A stretch of DNA of 64,000 nt from Tropicimonas isoalkanivorans (GTDB taxonomy: Bacteria > Pseudomonadota > Alphaproteobacteria > Rhodobacterales > Rhodobacteraceae). Position 1 is the first letter of the stretch. Each line of letters begins with the position of its first letter. The notes below the pieces were generated by a model. That model was not told the origin of the DNA. It worked only from the letters and a program-made list of their open reading frames with translations, and made no database searches. Positions 8,802 to 18,177 of the stretch are shown here, piece after piece. Location: NCBI RefSeq assembly GCF_900112335.1, contig NZ_FOLG01000001.1, positions 310,001 to 374,000 on the forward strand, read 5' to 3'. Position numbers and translations under genes: made by a program.

Positions 8802-10334
8802 GTGAAAATTCTGAGAACGTGCCTGACAGCGGGTTTGGTGCTGTGCCTACCTGTTGCCTTGGGCGGACAGGGATGGGTCGATTTCTCCGACCTGGGGGCG
8901 GCCGTCGCAAAGCAAGGCGGCAATGGCGGCGGTAAGGGGAATGGCGGCAGCAACGGCGGTGGCAAAGGCAACAGCGGCGGCGGCAAAGGCAATAGCGACA
9001 GCAAGGGGAACAGCGGCGGTAGCAAAGGCAACAACGGCAACAAGGGAAACAGCGATAACGCCAAGAGTTCCAAGGGCGGCAGCTCAGTCGACAAAGGCAG
9101 TCGCACTGCCACGCGTTCCGATGGCGGCAAATCGTCCAACGGCAAAGGCCCGGGCGCCTTCTTCCGCAGCATCGGAAATGCCTTCAATCCCAAGAGCAGC
9201 CAGTCAAACAAGCCGGCGGCCACGGCCCGGACGACCACCACGAAAGCCGTGAAATCCAAACCGGTCAAGTCAGCGAAGACCACGGCACCGGCCCGCACGA
9301 CAACGGTGAAGACATCTCCCAAGCCAGCGGCCCGTCCGGCGACCGCAGCAGCGGCGGCGACCACCCTGGCCATGGCGCATCCCTCCGAGCTCAAGAGCTT
9401 GAATTCGCTGAAACGCGATCTCAACGGCGTCATGAACAGCAAAGATCCGAAGATGGAGCCGTTCCGGGAGTACATCCAGGCCAGTGCCGAGCGGGAAACG
9501 GCCATGCAGTCCCTGATCGACGCTGAAAAGGCGCTCGCGGAAAGCTCGGATGTGTATGCGGGCTATGTCGACGAACTGGGCCTGGACCCCAAACTGGAGC
9601 TGGCCGAGGAGCAGCTCGCCACGCGCGCGGCAGAACTGGCAGCGTTGGAACCCGATCCCGACACGCCGGAATGGGACGCCTGGAACGCGGACATGCAGGA
9701 GGTTCTGGACGCCCAGAAGGCCCTTGATCAGGTCGCGGCCGACACCAAGCTGCGCAACGACTCCGAACTCGCCCTGACCGACGCGACGCTGGCCACAAAC
9801 AGCACGGCCCTGCGCCAAGCCATCGCGGACTCCTACTACGCCACCGGCCAAGGTCCGATGACCGAGGCCGACGTCTCTCCGGAAGTGGAAGCCTGGGTTT
9901 CGCAGCAGCTCGGCGTCGGCGATGACGACGGCCTTATCGACGAATACATGGCCCGTTCGGGCATCGCCCCGGCTGAAGTCGACGACATCGACGTGGACGA
10001 GCCCGAGATCGGCGAGTTGGATGACGGCATCGATCCGACCGCCGGGGATGACACCGAGGTCACCGGCGACGACGGCCTGGAAACCGACCCAGGCGACGGG
10101 ACCTACGTCGAGGACGAGACCGACCCGGCCCCGATCGATGACGGCACCGACGTCGCGGACGAGGACGGACTGGACCCGGACGTCGGGGACGGAACCGGCG
10201 CTGAGGACGGCGATGACGGCGAGTTGGTCGACGGGGACGGTACGGAAATCACCGACGGTGACTCCTCCGGCGACGACGAGGTCATCCCCGCCGAGGACCT
10301 CGCCTCGGCGGACGACGAACTGATCGTAGAGTAA
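8802..10334 (+). CDS. Secreted low-complexity protein: Gly/Asn/Lys repeats and acidic C-terminus
   Basis: A 510-residue protein I do not recognise. The GTG at 8802 is chosen because GGAG lies 6 bases before it and it gives a clean signal peptide (MKILRTCLTAGLVLCLPVAL). Mature regions: residues about 35-115, tandem short repeats of the type GNSGGGKGN/SKGNNGN, basic and disordered; about 115-190, Lys/Thr/Ala-rich; about 190-330, amphipathic helical sequence; about 385-510, over forty Asp/Glu in repeats such as DDGTDVADEDGLDPDVGDGT. The acidic tail resembles calcium-binding or adhesive extracellular proteins but no exact RTX nonapeptide is present. It is a monocistronic gene ending at a hairpin. 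Function unknown; an export or surface role is inference. Confidence 0.75.
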   Translation: MKILRTCLTAGLVLCLPVALGGQGWVDFSDLGAAVAKQGGNGGGKGNGGSNGGGKGNSGGGKGNSDSKGNSGGSKGNNGNKGNSDNAKSSKGGSSVDKGSRTATRSDGGKSSNGKGPGAFFRSIGNAFNPKSSQSNKPAATARTTTTKAVKSKPVKSAKTTAPARTTTVKTSPKPAARPATAAAAATTLAMAHPSELKSLNSLKRDLNGVMNSKDPKMEPFREYIQASAERETAMQSLIDAEKALAESSDVYAGYVDELGLDPKLELAEEQLATRAAELAALEPDPDTPEWDAWNADMQEVLDAQKALDQVAADTKLRNDSELALTDATLATNSTALRQAIADSYYATGQGPMTEADVSPEVEAWVSQQLGVGDDDGLIDEYMARSGIAPAEVDDIDVDEPEIGELDDGIDPTAGDDTEVTGDDGLETDPGDGTYVEDETDPAPIDDGTDVADEDGLDPDVGDGTGAEDGDDGELVDGDGTEITDGDSSGDDEVIPAEDLASADDELIVE

Positions 10335-10340
10335 GAAACA

Positions 10341-10370
10341 GGGCTGCCGCGTCACATGTCGCGGCGGCCC
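10341..10370. terminator. Hairpin between convergent genes, probable terminator
   Basis: An 11-bp stem (GGGCTGCCGCG with CGCGGCGGCCC, one G-T wobble) and an 8-base loop, 6 bases after the stop of the low-complexity protein gene and 1 base before the glmS stop on the other strand. It can serve both transcripts. No T tract is present. Confidence 0.55.
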
Positions 10371-10371
10371 G

Positions 10372-12189
10372 TCATTCGACCGTGACGGACTTCGCGAGAT
10401 TTCGCGGCTGATCGACGTCCGTCCCCTTGGCCACCGCCGCGTGATACGCCAGCAACTGCGCGGGCAAGGCATAGAGGATCGGGGCCAACATCGGCTCGAC
10501 CTCCGGCAACGTCAGCGTCTTCCAGCAGCCGTCACCCGCCAGTTTCGCGCCCTTGGTATCGGTGATGAGCAACACCTTGCCCCCGCGCGCCATCACCTCC
10601 TGCATGTTGGACACGGTCTTGTCGAAGAGGTGGTCGGATGGGGCCATGACGATCACGGGAACGGACTTGTCCACCAGCGCGATCGGCCCATGCTTCAGCT
10701 CACCCGATGCATAGCCTTCGGCGTGTATGTAGCTGATCTCTTTCAGCTTCAACGCTCCCTCCATCGCCAGAGGGAACATGGCGCCGCGGCCTAGGAACAG
10801 CACGTCGCGCGCCTCTGCCACCGCCTTCGCGACACGGCCAATGTCGCCCGAGCGGGCAAGCGCGCTGTTCATCAGGCCGGGCATGTGGCGGAGAGCGGAG
10901 AGGTAGGCATCCATCTCCTCCCCATCCAACCGGCCTCGATCATGCGCCCCCTTCAGGGCCAGCAGGAACAGCACCGTCAGCTGGCAGGTGAACGCCTTCG
11001 TCGACGCCACCCCGATTTCAGCCCCCGCCCGGATCGGCAGGACGAGGTCGCTTTCACGGGCAATCGAACTCTCCGTGACGTTGACGACCGAGACGATCCG
11101 CGCCGCCTTGCCCTCGCAGTAGCGCAACGCGGCCAGCGTGTCGGCCGTCTCGCCGGACTGGCTGACGAACAAGGCCAGCGTGCGCGGCGGAATCGGCGGC
11201 TCGCGATAGCGGAATTCGCTGGCGATATCGACCTCGACGCTCAGCCCGGACAGCCGCTCGAACCAGTACTTGGCGACCACGCAGGCATAGTTCGCGGTAC
11301 CGCAGGCGACCATAACGATCCGGTCGAACTCGCTGAAATCCAAACCGGGTTCGGGAAGCGAAATCGTATCGTCGCGCAGGTAGTGAGCCAGAGCGTCGCC
11401 CAGCACGGTCGGTTGCTCGGCGATCTCCTTGGCCATGAAATGCCGGTGTCCGCCCTTTTCGACCTGCGTGAGGTCGATGCTGACGGTCTGGATCGGCCGA
11501 TCCACCAGGTGCCCCGCCTGATCGCGGATCTCCACCGAGCGCCGGCTCAGGCAGGCCCAATCGCCTTCCTCCAGATAGGTGATCATGTTCGTCATCGGCG
11601 CCAACGCCATGGCGTCCGACCCGACGTACACCTCGCCGTCGCCATACCCGATGGCCAGGGGAGAGCCGCGGCGCGCGACGATCATCAGGTCGTCCTCGCC
11701 GTCGAACAGCAGCGCAAGGGCGAAGGCGCCCTCCAACCGGGCGATGGCGGCGGCAGCAGCGTCCCGCGGGCTCATCCCCTTGCCGAGCATGTGTTGCACC
11801 AGAAGCGCGATGGTCTCGGTGTCCGTCTCGGTTTCAAACGGCAAACCCGCTGCTGCAAGTTCGGCCCGCAATTCTCTGAAATTTTCTATAATTCCGTTAT
11901 GCACTACGGCGACTGGCCCGGCCCGGTGCGGGTGGGCATTTGCGACGTTTGGCGCGCCGTGGGTGGCCCAGCGGGTGTGTCCGATCCCGGACTTCCCGGG
12001 CAACGGATCATGGACGAGAAGGTCGGAGAGGTTCACGAGTTTGCCCACCGCGCGGCGGCGATCGAGCTTGCCGTCATCGACCGTGGCGATACCAGCGCTG
12101 TCGTACCCTCGATATTCCAGCCGCTTGAGCGCTTCGACCAGCAGCGGCGCCGCTTCATGCCGCCCCAGAACCCCTACGATTCCGCACAT
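10372..12189 (-). CDS. glmS: Glutamine-fructose-6-phosphate aminotransferase (isomerizing) GlmS
   Basis: Cytosolic enzyme making glucosamine-6-phosphate from fructose-6-phosphate and glutamine, the first step of UDP-GlcNAc synthesis for peptidoglycan and LPS. The 605 residues match the family. Cys2 (MCGIVG) is the glutaminase nucleophile after Met removal; HTRWATHG and a later HNGIIEN are glutaminase motifs. Two SIS domains follow, with VACGTANYA, SQSGETADT and EGYASGELKHGP, and the C-terminus ends KSVTVE. It overlaps glmU by one base (TGATG), so the two are translationally coupled. No glmS ribozyme-like leader is possible in this arrangement. Confidence 0.97.
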   Translation of the reverse strand: MCGIVGVLGRHEAAPLLVEALKRLEYRGYDSAGIATVDDGKLDRRRAVGKLVNLSDLLVHDPLPGKSGIGHTRWATHGAPNVANAHPHRAGPVAVVHNGIIENFRELRAELAAAGLPFETETDTETIALLVQHMLGKGMSPRDAAAAAIARLEGAFALALLFDGEDDLMIVARRGSPLAIGYGDGEVYVGSDAMALAPMTNMITYLEEGDWACLSRRSVEIRDQAGHLVDRPIQTVSIDLTQVEKGGHRHFMAKEIAEQPTVLGDALAHYLRDDTISLPEPGLDFSEFDRIVMVACGTANYACVVAKYWFERLSGLSVEVDIASEFRYREPPIPPRTLALFVSQSGETADTLAALRYCEGKAARIVSVVNVTESSIARESDLVLPIRAGAEIGVASTKAFTCQLTVLFLLALKGAHDRGRLDGEEMDAYLSALRHMPGLMNSALARSGDIGRVAKAVAEARDVLFLGRGAMFPLAMEGALKLKEISYIHAEGYASGELKHGPIALVDKSVPVIVMAPSDHLFDKTVSNMQEVMARGGKVLLITDTKGAKLAGDGCWKTLTLPEVEPMLAPILYALPAQLLAYHAAVAKGTDVDQPRNLAKSVTVE

Positions 12190-13544
12190 CAGCTTTCCCT
12201 TTCGCTGAGTTTCCTCTTTGCCGCGCGCAACTTTTCCATCATGCGCCGGGCCAGGCCCGGCTTGTTGACCTGCTTCGCCCGCCCAAGCGCGAGCGCTCCC
12301 GGCGGGACATCCGACGTGATGACGGAGCCGGAACCGGTCATCGCCTCGTCGCCCACCTTGACGGGGGCCACGAGCATGGTATTGGATCCAATAAAGACGC
12401 CCGCCCCAATTTCGGTCCGGTGCTTGAAGACGCCGTCGTAATTGCAGGTGATCGTCCCGGCACCAATGTTGCTGCCGGCTCCGATGCTGGCGTCGCCGAT
12501 GTAGGTCAGGTGGTTGACCTTGGACCCGGTGTCCAGAACGCCATTCTTGATCTCCACGAAATTGCCGACGCGCACATCCTCGGCCAGTTCGGTGCCGGGC
12601 CGGAGCCGTGCGTAGGGGCCCACAACAGCCCCGCGGGAGACGTGGCAGCCCTCGAGATGGCTGAAAGCGCGGATGCGTGCGCCGGTTTCCACCGTAACGC
12701 CAAGGCCGAAGACGACATAGGGTTCGATTATCGCGTCGCGGCCGAGATAGGTGTCGAAGGCGAAGACAACCGTGTCCGGCGCCTCCAACGTGACCCCGTC
12801 GTCCATCGCGGCCAGCCGCGCGCGTGCTTGGAATGCAGCTTCCGAGGCGGCGAGGTCGGCGCGGGAATTGACGCCGAGCGTCTCGGACTCCTCGCAGGCC
12901 ACCGCTGTGACCGAAAGCCCGCGCCCACGCGCAAGTCCGATGATGTCCGTCAGGTAGTATTCGCCGGATGCGTTGTCGTTACCGACCTCCTCTATCAGGT
13001 CGAACAGAAGATCCGATTCCGCGCAAATAACGCCTGAATTGCAGAACGTTATCGAGCGTTCCTCATCCGTCGCATCCTTGAACTCGACAATCCGCTCCAA
13101 CGTGTCGCCATCCATCACCAGTCGCCCGTAGCGCCCCGGATTGGCGGCCTCGAATCCCAGCACGACAACCGCGTGATTGGCGCGCGCTTCCTTCATCGCA
13201 CCCAGGGTCTCGGGCCGGATCAGCGGCGTATCACCGTACAGCACGATCACGTCGCCCCCGGCCCCGTCGAGCGCGAGCTGCGCCTGCTGCACGGCATGGG
13301 CCGTGCCCTTCTGTTCGGCCTGGAGAACAACCGTAACGTCCGGGTCGGCTTCCCGGGCCGCAGCTTCCACCCGGTCCGCGCCGTGTCCGGCAACCACGAC
13401 GGTCCGCTCCGGCTCCAGGGCCGCACCGGACCGCATGGCGTGGTGTAAAAGCGGTGCGCCCGCAAGGCGGTGCAGGACCTTAGGCAGATCGGATTGCATT
13501 CGGGTGCCCTGGCCCGCGGCGAGGATGACTAGGCTGGTCGACAT
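12189..13544 (-). CDS. glmU: Bifunctional GlcNAc-1-P uridyltransferase / GlcN-1-P acetyltransferase GlmU
   Basis: Converts glucosamine-1-phosphate to UDP-GlcNAc. The frame extends upstream to 13952, but the ATG at 13544 begins the conserved N-terminus (MSTSLVILAAGQGTRMQSDL) and gives 451 residues, the family norm. The N-terminal half is a nucleotidyltransferase with LAAGQGTRM and LYGDTPLI. The C-terminal half is a left-handed beta-helix with hexapeptide repeats (VGPYARLRPG, IGAGSNIGAGTITCNYDG). The stop overlaps the glmS start. The region upstream to 13952 is Arg-rich and reads like noncoding sequence. Confidence 0.96.
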   Translation of the reverse strand: MSTSLVILAAGQGTRMQSDLPKVLHRLAGAPLLHHAMRSGAALEPERTVVVAGHGADRVEAAAREADPDVTVVLQAEQKGTAHAVQQAQLALDGAGGDVIVLYGDTPLIRPETLGAMKEARANHAVVVLGFEAANPGRYGRLVMDGDTLERIVEFKDATDEERSITFCNSGVICAESDLLFDLIEEVGNDNASGEYYLTDIIGLARGRGLSVTAVACEESETLGVNSRADLAASEAAFQARARLAAMDDGVTLEAPDTVVFAFDTYLGRDAIIEPYVVFGLGVTVETGARIRAFSHLEGCHVSRGAVVGPYARLRPGTELAEDVRVGNFVEIKNGVLDTGSKVNHLTYIGDASIGAGSNIGAGTITCNYDGVFKHRTEIGAGVFIGSNTMLVAPVKVGDEAMTGSGSVITSDVPPGALALGRAKQVNKPGLARRMMEKLRAAKRKLSERES

Positions 13545-13669
13545 GGAACTGCTCTTTTCTTCTGCCTGTCTCCGTAATACGCGAGGACCTGCGCGCTGCA
13601 AGAGGCCTGCGGTCAAATGCGGTGACACGCTGAAACATGGCTCCCCGGGGCCACGCCGGGAGGGCGGAC

Positions 13670-14335
13670 ATGCGCACGGTGATCTTCGATCTGGATGGCA
13701 CCCTCGCGGACACGAGCGGCGACCTGATCGCCGCCGCGAACGGGTGTTTCGAAAGCCTCGGCCACGGGGCGGTGCTTGACCCGGCATCCGACGCGGCGAC
13801 GGCATTCCGCGGCGGACGGGCGATGTTGCGGCTCGGCTTTGCCCGACTGGGCGCCGAGGACGCGGAGGCACAGGTGGAGCGGGAGTATCCCCGGCTGTTG
13901 GAGCGCTATGGCGCGGCCATCGACGTCTACACCCGGCTCTACCCGGGCGCACTTGACGCGGTGGAGGCGTTGCGGTCCGCCGGTTTTACAATCGGAATCT
14001 GCACGAATAAGCCAGAGGCGCTGGCGGAGTTGTTACTGCGGCGGCTGGGCGTGCGGGGTGCCTTTGCCTCGCTGGTGGGCGCCGACACTTTGCCGGTGCG
14101 CAAGCCGGACCCCGCGCCCTACCGGGCGGCGGTGGAACGCGCGGGCGGGCAGGTGGAGCGCTCGCTGCTGGTCGGCGATACCGAGACCGACCGCGAGACG
14201 GCCCGCGCGGGCGGCGTTCCTTGCGTGCTGGTCACATTCGGCCCGGACGGGCGCGGTGTGGAGGCGCTCGGCCCGGAGGCGCTTCTCGACCGGTTCGATG
14301 CGCTGCCGGACCTTGTCGAACGTTTGCTGCCCTAA
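13670..14335 (+). CDS. gph: HAD-family hydrolase, phosphoglycolate phosphatase-like
   Basis: A 221-residue haloacid-dehalogenase phosphatase divergent from glmU. The start at 13670 follows GGAGGG by 5 bases and leads directly to the catalytic motif DLDGTLADT (nucleophile Asp in DLD). Motif II is in GICTNKPEA and motifs III/IV in KPDPAPYRAAV and VGDTETDRETARAGG. A cap domain lies at about residues 17-80. The pattern matches Gph, which removes 2-phosphoglycolate made by Rubisco oxygenation or DNA repair; other small sugar phosphates are possible. It is followed by a perfect hairpin and a gene-end repeat. Confidence 0.82.
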   Translation: MRTVIFDLDGTLADTSGDLIAAANGCFESLGHGAVLDPASDAATAFRGGRAMLRLGFARLGAEDAEAQVEREYPRLLERYGAAIDVYTRLYPGALDAVEALRSAGFTIGICTNKPEALAELLLRRLGVRGAFASLVGADTLPVRKPDPAPYRAAVERAGGQVERSLLVGDTETDRETARAGGVPCVLVTFGPDGRGVEALGPEALLDRFDALPDLVERLLP

Positions 14336-14343
14336 AGACCGAA

Positions 14344-14367
14344 ACGATCTTTCTGGTGAAAGATCGT
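14344..14367 (+). terminator. Hairpin after the HAD gene, probable terminator
   Basis: A perfect 10-bp stem (ACGATCTTTC / GAAAGATCGT) with a 4-base loop TGGT, 8 bases after the HAD stop codon. The gene-end repeat copy follows directly. Confidence 0.6.
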
Positions 14368-14400
14368 GCCTCCGGCGGGGATATTTTTAGACACAAGAAG
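14368..14400 (+). repeat. Gene-end repeat, copy A (TATTT...ACAAGAAG family)
   Basis: Sequence CCTCCGGCGGGGATATTT, then TTAGACACAAGAAG. It shares the GGGnTATTT and ACAAGAAG blocks with copies at 25813, 33262, 49171, 49213 (inverted) and 57939 (inverted). It lies just after the HAD gene and in the same orientation. Confidence 0.65.
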
Positions 14401-14404
14401 CCTG

Positions 14405-14950
14405 TCAGGCACTTAGGACCTTGGCGAGGCGCGGGAGGCGGGCCTTTTTCAGCAGCGGGCGGATTTCGTGCGGGACGCCGTCCATGGTTTGCGCCTGGCG
14501 GAGAACGGTGGCCGCGGCCCGGGCCACAGCGTCCGGATTATCGAGCCACAGGCGGTACAGAAAGCTGTCCGGATCTTCCCGCGCCAGCCCCTCCTCCGCC
14601 AGCGTGTGGCGCGGGAAGTCCTTCGCGTTGTTGGTCAGGATCACGTCGGCGGAGCCTGCGATTGCGGCTGCGAGAACGTGAACGTCTGCGGGGTCCGGCA
14701 AGTACAGACGCGCCAGATCGCCCGCGCGCGGAGTGACGCTGGCATTCGGCCAGGCAGCTCGGGTCACGGCGATCTCCGCCCGGGCCTGCGCCTCGTCCAG
14801 CGGCCCCCGGCGTGCAGCGGCGCGGGCCCATTCCTCCAGCAACCGGTCCGACCAGAGCGGCTGGAACAAGCCTTCCCGCGCAACGGCCAGGACGATCTCG
14901 CGCATCACGGTGGGATACAGCACGCAGGCGTCGATCAGAACGCGGGTCAT
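14405..14950 (-). CDS. PIN-domain protein (putative ribonuclease)
   Basis: A 181-residue PIN-fold protein beginning [13 protein letters not shown], with the first catalytic acid Asp7. Further expected acids lie in LLEEWARA (about residue 38), DPADVHVLAAA and the ILTNNAKDF block. This is the RSP_2648-type PIN family as I recall it, longer than typical VapC toxins (about 130 residues) and with a C-terminal helical extension. No antitoxin-like gene adjoins it. Its start overlaps the stop of the rRNA methyltransferase gene by four bases (ATGA), so it is translated with that enzyme. A role in RNA processing is inference. Confidence 0.78.
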   Translation of the reverse strand: MTRVLIDACVLYPTVMREIVLAVAREGLFQPLWSDRLLEEWARAAARRGPLDEAQARAEIAVTRAAWPNASVTPRAGDLARLYLPDPADVHVLAAAIAGSADVILTNNAKDFPRHTLAEEGLAREDPDSFLYRLWLDNPDAVARAAATVLRQAQTMDGVPHEIRPLLKKARLPRLAKVLSA

Positions 14951-16158
14951 GGAGACAGCCGGAAGAACAGGGCCTTGAGGTATCCGCTCTCCGCCAGCTG
15001 CGGCAGCATCGGGTGGTCCGGCCCGGCAAAACCGGTGTGCAGAAGCTGCGCACGCCGCCCGCCGCGACCGATACCGCGCGCCGAGGCGTTGCGGAACCGC
15101 GTGAGATCCGCCGCGTGGGAGCAGGAGCAGAGCACGAGGAACCCGCCCGGCGCCACCAGCGGCGCGGCCAGACGCGCGACGCGCTCGTAGGCGCGCAGGC
15201 CCGCGTCCAGCGCCTGTTTCGACGGGGCGAAGGCCGGCGGGTCGCAAACCACGAGGTCGTAGGTCGCCCCTTCCGTGGCCAGCGCCTCCATGACCGCGAA
15301 GGCATCACCCTTGCGCGTGGTGAATTGCGCGGCCTGCCCCATCGCCTCCGCCCCGCGCGCGGCGAGGTCCAGCGCCGGCTCGGAGCCATCGACACAGAGC
15401 GCCTGATCGGCCCCTGCTGCCAGAGCAGCCAGCCCGAAACCGCCGACATGCGAAAACACGTCCAGCACCCGCGCACCGCGGGCCAACCGGGCGGCGAAGG
15501 CGTGGTTCGGACGCTGGTCGAAAAAGAGGCCCGTTTTCTGCCCGCCCAACAGATCAGCCATGTAGATCGCGCCATTCATCGGAACCGGCACGGGTCCATC
15601 AAGGGCGCCTTTCAGCAGGAGGGTCTCCTCCGGCAGTCCCTCCGGCCCCCGCGCGCGCCCGGTACCGTTCTTCACGATCACCGTGACGCCTGTCACGCGT
15701 TCCAGCGCCGCGGCAAGCTGGTCCAGACGCTGCTCGGCCCAGGCCGCGTTCGGCTGGATCACGGCCGCATCGCCGAAACGGTCGATCACCACACCCGGCA
15801 GCCCGTCTGCCTCGGCATGGACCAGCCGATAGAACGGGGCATCGAACAGCCGCTCTCGCAGCGACAGCGCACGCGCCAGGCGCTCCTCGAACCAGGCCGG
15901 TCCGATCTCCGCCTCCGGGTCGCGGTCGAGCACCCGCCCGATGATCTTCGAGGCCGGGTTCAGCGCGACGATACCGAGCGGCCGCCGTTCGGCGTCCTCC
16001 AACCGGGCGACAGTGCCGGCCGCGAGCGCCCGGGTCCGCCGGTCGGTGACAAGCTCGTCGGCGTAAACCCACGGGAAGCCGTGGCGCAGCGCACGCGCCT
16101 CCGCCTTGGGGCGCAGGCGAACGGTCGGGGTGGTTGAGAAATCTGCTGGGTCCGTCAT
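14947..16158 (-). CDS. Class I rRNA large subunit methyltransferase, RlmI/RlmK-like
   Basis: A 403-residue SAM-dependent methyltransferase. The start at 16158 ([10 protein letters not shown]) is preferred to an upstream GTG because the sequence before it is not family-like. An N-terminal PUA-like RNA-binding region (residues about 10-90, with [10 protein letters not shown]) is followed by a central domain with [13 protein letters not shown] and a Rossmann methyltransferase domain: SAM motif [14 protein letters not shown] near residue 230 and [10 protein letters not shown] near 310, then LCSCSH, where RlmI-type enzymes carry their motif. Target likely a cytosine C5 of 23S rRNA, as for RlmI. 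It overlaps the PIN gene. Confidence 0.85.
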   Translation of the reverse strand: MTDPADFSTTPTVRLRPKAEARALRHGFPWVYADELVTDRRTRALAAGTVARLEDAERRPLGIVALNPASKIIGRVLDRDPEAEIGPAWFEERLARALSLRERLFDAPFYRLVHAEADGLPGVVIDRFGDAAVIQPNAAWAEQRLDQLAAALERVTGVTVIVKNGTGRARGPEGLPEETLLLKGALDGPVPVPMNGAIYMADLLGGQKTGLFFDQRPNHAFAARLARGARVLDVFSHVGGFGLAALAAGADQALCVDGSEPALDLAARGAEAMGQAAQFTTRKGDAFAVMEALATEGATYDLVVCDPPAFAPSKQALDAGLRAYERVARLAAPLVAPGGFLVLCSCSHAADLTRFRNASARGIGRGGRRAQLLHTGFAGPDHPMLPQLAESGYLKALFFRLSP

Positions 16159-16272
16159 GGCCGGACACGTAGCCCGTCCGGGCGGCGGGATAAAGACCAT
16201 GACGGCAGGGTTGCACCGCCGTTTAATTGGCGGGACAGTCGAGCGCGCGGAAACGAAGGCCGCGTTTGCGCC

Positions 16273-16285
16273 GTTAGCGCTAAAC
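16273..16285 (+). promoter_or_regulatory. Palindromic operator candidate upstream of edd
   Basis: GTTAGCGCTAAAC contains a perfect 10-base palindrome TTAGCGCTAA, 35 bases before the edd start codon. LacI-family operators have this even palindrome with a central CG-rich core, and sugar-acid genes are commonly controlled by such repressors. No regulator gene lies nearby in this window. Confidence 0.5.
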
Positions 16286-16320
16286 TGTTACAGCATCCGG
16301 CAAAAGCGAAGGAGAGACGC

Positions 16321-18126
16321 ATGGAACTCAATCCCACGGTCGCACGTGTGACCGAGCGCATCGCCGACCGCAGCCGCGACAGCCGCCAGAGCTACCTCGA
16401 CCGCATGCGCGCCGCCGCCGAGGCCGGGCCGGCGCGGGCGCATCTGACCTGCGGCAACCAGGCCCATGCCTATGCCGCCATGGGGCGGGACAAGGACTCA
16501 CTGGCCGAAGGGCGCGCGCCGAACATCGGCATCGTGACCGCCTATAACGACATGCTCTCGGCGCACCAGCCATACGAGCGTTTCCCCGACCTCATCCGCA
16601 CCGCCGCCCGCGAGGCCGGCGCGACCGCTCAGGTGGCCGGAGGGGTCCCAGCGATGTGCGATGGCGTGACCCAGGGACAAACGGGGATGGAGCTGAGCCT
16701 GTTCTCGCGGGACGTGATCGCGATGGCCTCGGCCGTGGCGCTCAGCCACAACACCTTCGACAGCGCCCTGTTCCTCGGGGTCTGTGACAAGATCGTTCCG
16801 GGACTGGTGATGGCCGCGGCGAGTTTCTCGCACCTGCCAGCGGTTTTCGTTCCGGCGGGGCCGATGACCAGCGGGCTGCCGAACGACGAGAAGGCTAAGG
16901 TTCGACAGCAATTCGCCACCGGCGAGGTCGGCCGCGACCGTCTGATGGAGGCGGAGATGGCTTCCTACCACGGACCGGGCACCTGCACCTTTTACGGCAC
17001 GGCGAACACCAACCAGATGTTGATGGAGTTCATGGGCCTGCACCTGCCGGGCGCAAGCTTTGTCACGCCCAACACGCCACTGCGCGATGCGTTGACGGTG
17101 GCAGCGGCGAAGCGCGCGGCGGAGATCACGGCGCTCGGCAATGCCTATACGCCGGTGGGCGAGATTCTGGACGAACGGACCTTTGTCAACGGCATCGTCG
17201 GGCTGATGGCAACGGGCGGGTCGACCAACCTGATCCTGCACCTGCCTGCGATGGCCCGGGCCGCCGGCGTTCTGCTGGCATTGGAGGACTTCGCGGATCT
17301 GTCCGAAGCAACGCCGCTTCTGGCCAAGGTCTACCCCAACGGATTGGCGGACGTGAACCACTTCCACGCGGCGGGCGGGCTCGGCTACATGATCGGCGAG
17401 TTGCTCGAGGCCGGTCTGCTGCACCCCGACACCCGCACAGTAGCGGGCGACGGGCTGGAGCGCTACACGCAGGACCCGAAACTGCGCGACGGCGAGCTGG
17501 TTTGGGAAGCCGGGTCGAGGACCAGCCAGAACGAGAAGATCCTGCGCCCCGCCGCCACGCCCTTTCAGCCGACGGGCGGGTTGAAGCAGCTTTCCGGCTC
17601 GCTTGGACAAGGGGTCATCAAGGTCTCGGCCGTTGCGCCCGAGCGGCATGTCATCGAGGCGCGCGCCCGGGTGTTCCACGACCAGCAGTCGGTGAAGGAC
17701 GCCTTCAAGGCGGGCGAGTTCACCGAGGACACCGTGGTCGTCGTCCGCTTCCAGGGGCCGGGTGCCAACGGGATGCCGGAGTTGCACGGACTAACCCCCA
17801 CGCTCGCCGTGCTTCAGGATCGCGGGCTCAAGGTGGCGCTGGTGACAGACGGTCGGATGTCCGGCGCGTCCGGCAAGGTTCCGGCAGCGATCCACGTCAG
17901 CCCGGAGGCCGCGGCCGGCGGGCCACTGGCGCGGGTGCGCGATGGCGACCTTGTCCGCGTCGATGCGGTGGCCGGAACGCTGGACGTGCTGGAGGACGGT
18001 TTCACGGATCGTACACCGGTTCAGGCAGATCTTTCGGCCAACTCTTTCGGGCTGGGCAGAGACCTGTTCGAGACCTTCCGGAGAAACGTGGGGCCGTCGA
18101 CCGAAGGGGCCTGCTCCGTTCTCTGA
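16321..18126 (+). CDS. edd: Phosphogluconate dehydratase Edd
   Basis: Dehydrates 6-phosphogluconate to 2-keto-3-deoxy-6-phosphogluconate, the committed step of the Entner-Doudoroff pathway. The 601-residue length and motifs fit Edd rather than Ilv[36 protein letters not shown] and [11 protein letters not shown] with the cluster cysteines, and [20 protein letters not shown] near the C-terminus. GGAGAG lies 5 bases before the ATG. The aldolase gene eda is not adjacent. It ends at a 9-bp hairpin shared with purF. Confidence 0.96.
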   Translation: MELNPTVARVTERIADRSRDSRQSYLDRMRAAAEAGPARAHLTCGNQAHAYAAMGRDKDSLAEGRAPNIGIVTAYNDMLSAHQPYERFPDLIRTAAREAGATAQVAGGVPAMCDGVTQGQTGMELSLFSRDVIAMASAVALSHNTFDSALFLGVCDKIVPGLVMAAASFSHLPAVFVPAGPMTSGLPNDEKAKVRQQFATGEVGRDRLMEAEMASYHGPGTCTFYGTANTNQMLMEFMGLHLPGASFVTPNTPLRDALTVAAAKRAAEITALGNAYTPVGEILDERTFVNGIVGLMATGGSTNLILHLPAMARAAGVLLALEDFADLSEATPLLAKVYPNGLADVNHFHAAGGLGYMIGELLEAGLLHPDTRTVAGDGLERYTQDPKLRDGELVWEAGSRTSQNEKILRPAATPFQPTGGLKQLSGSLGQGVIKVSAVAPERHVIEARARVFHDQQSVKDAFKAGEFTEDTVVVVRFQGPGANGMPELHGLTPTLAVLQDRGLKVALVTDGRMSGASGKVPAAIHVSPEAAAGGPLARVRDGDLVRVDAVAGTLDVLEDGFTDRTPVQADLSANSFGLGRDLFETFRRNVGPSTEGACSVL

Positions 18127-18137
18127 CGTTCGGCATT

Positions 18138-18158
18138 GGCCGGGACAGTGTCCCGGCC
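18138..18158. terminator. Bidirectional terminator between edd and purF
   Basis: A perfect 9-bp stem GGCCGGGAC / GTCCCGGCC with loop AGT, 11 bases after the edd stop and 19 bases past the purF stop on the other strand. Confidence 0.6.
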
Positions 18159-18177
18159 CGGCCCTATTGCGCAGCCA

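Noticed and set aside
8900-9110. Short tandem repeats in DNA that could be taken for a CRISPR or minisatellite array.
   Set aside because: The repeats are in-frame Gly/Asn/Lys/Ser codons of a coding region, with no constant repeat and unique spacers.
12187-12260. A glmS ribozyme or riboswitch ahead of glmS.
   Set aside because: glmS overlaps the end of glmU by one base, so there is no leader, and the ribozyme is known mainly from Firmicutes.
14405-14950. PIN-domain gene as the toxin of a VapBC pair.
   Set aside because: No small antitoxin gene lies beside it; the upstream overlapping gene is a large rRNA methyltransferase and the PIN protein is longer than VapC.
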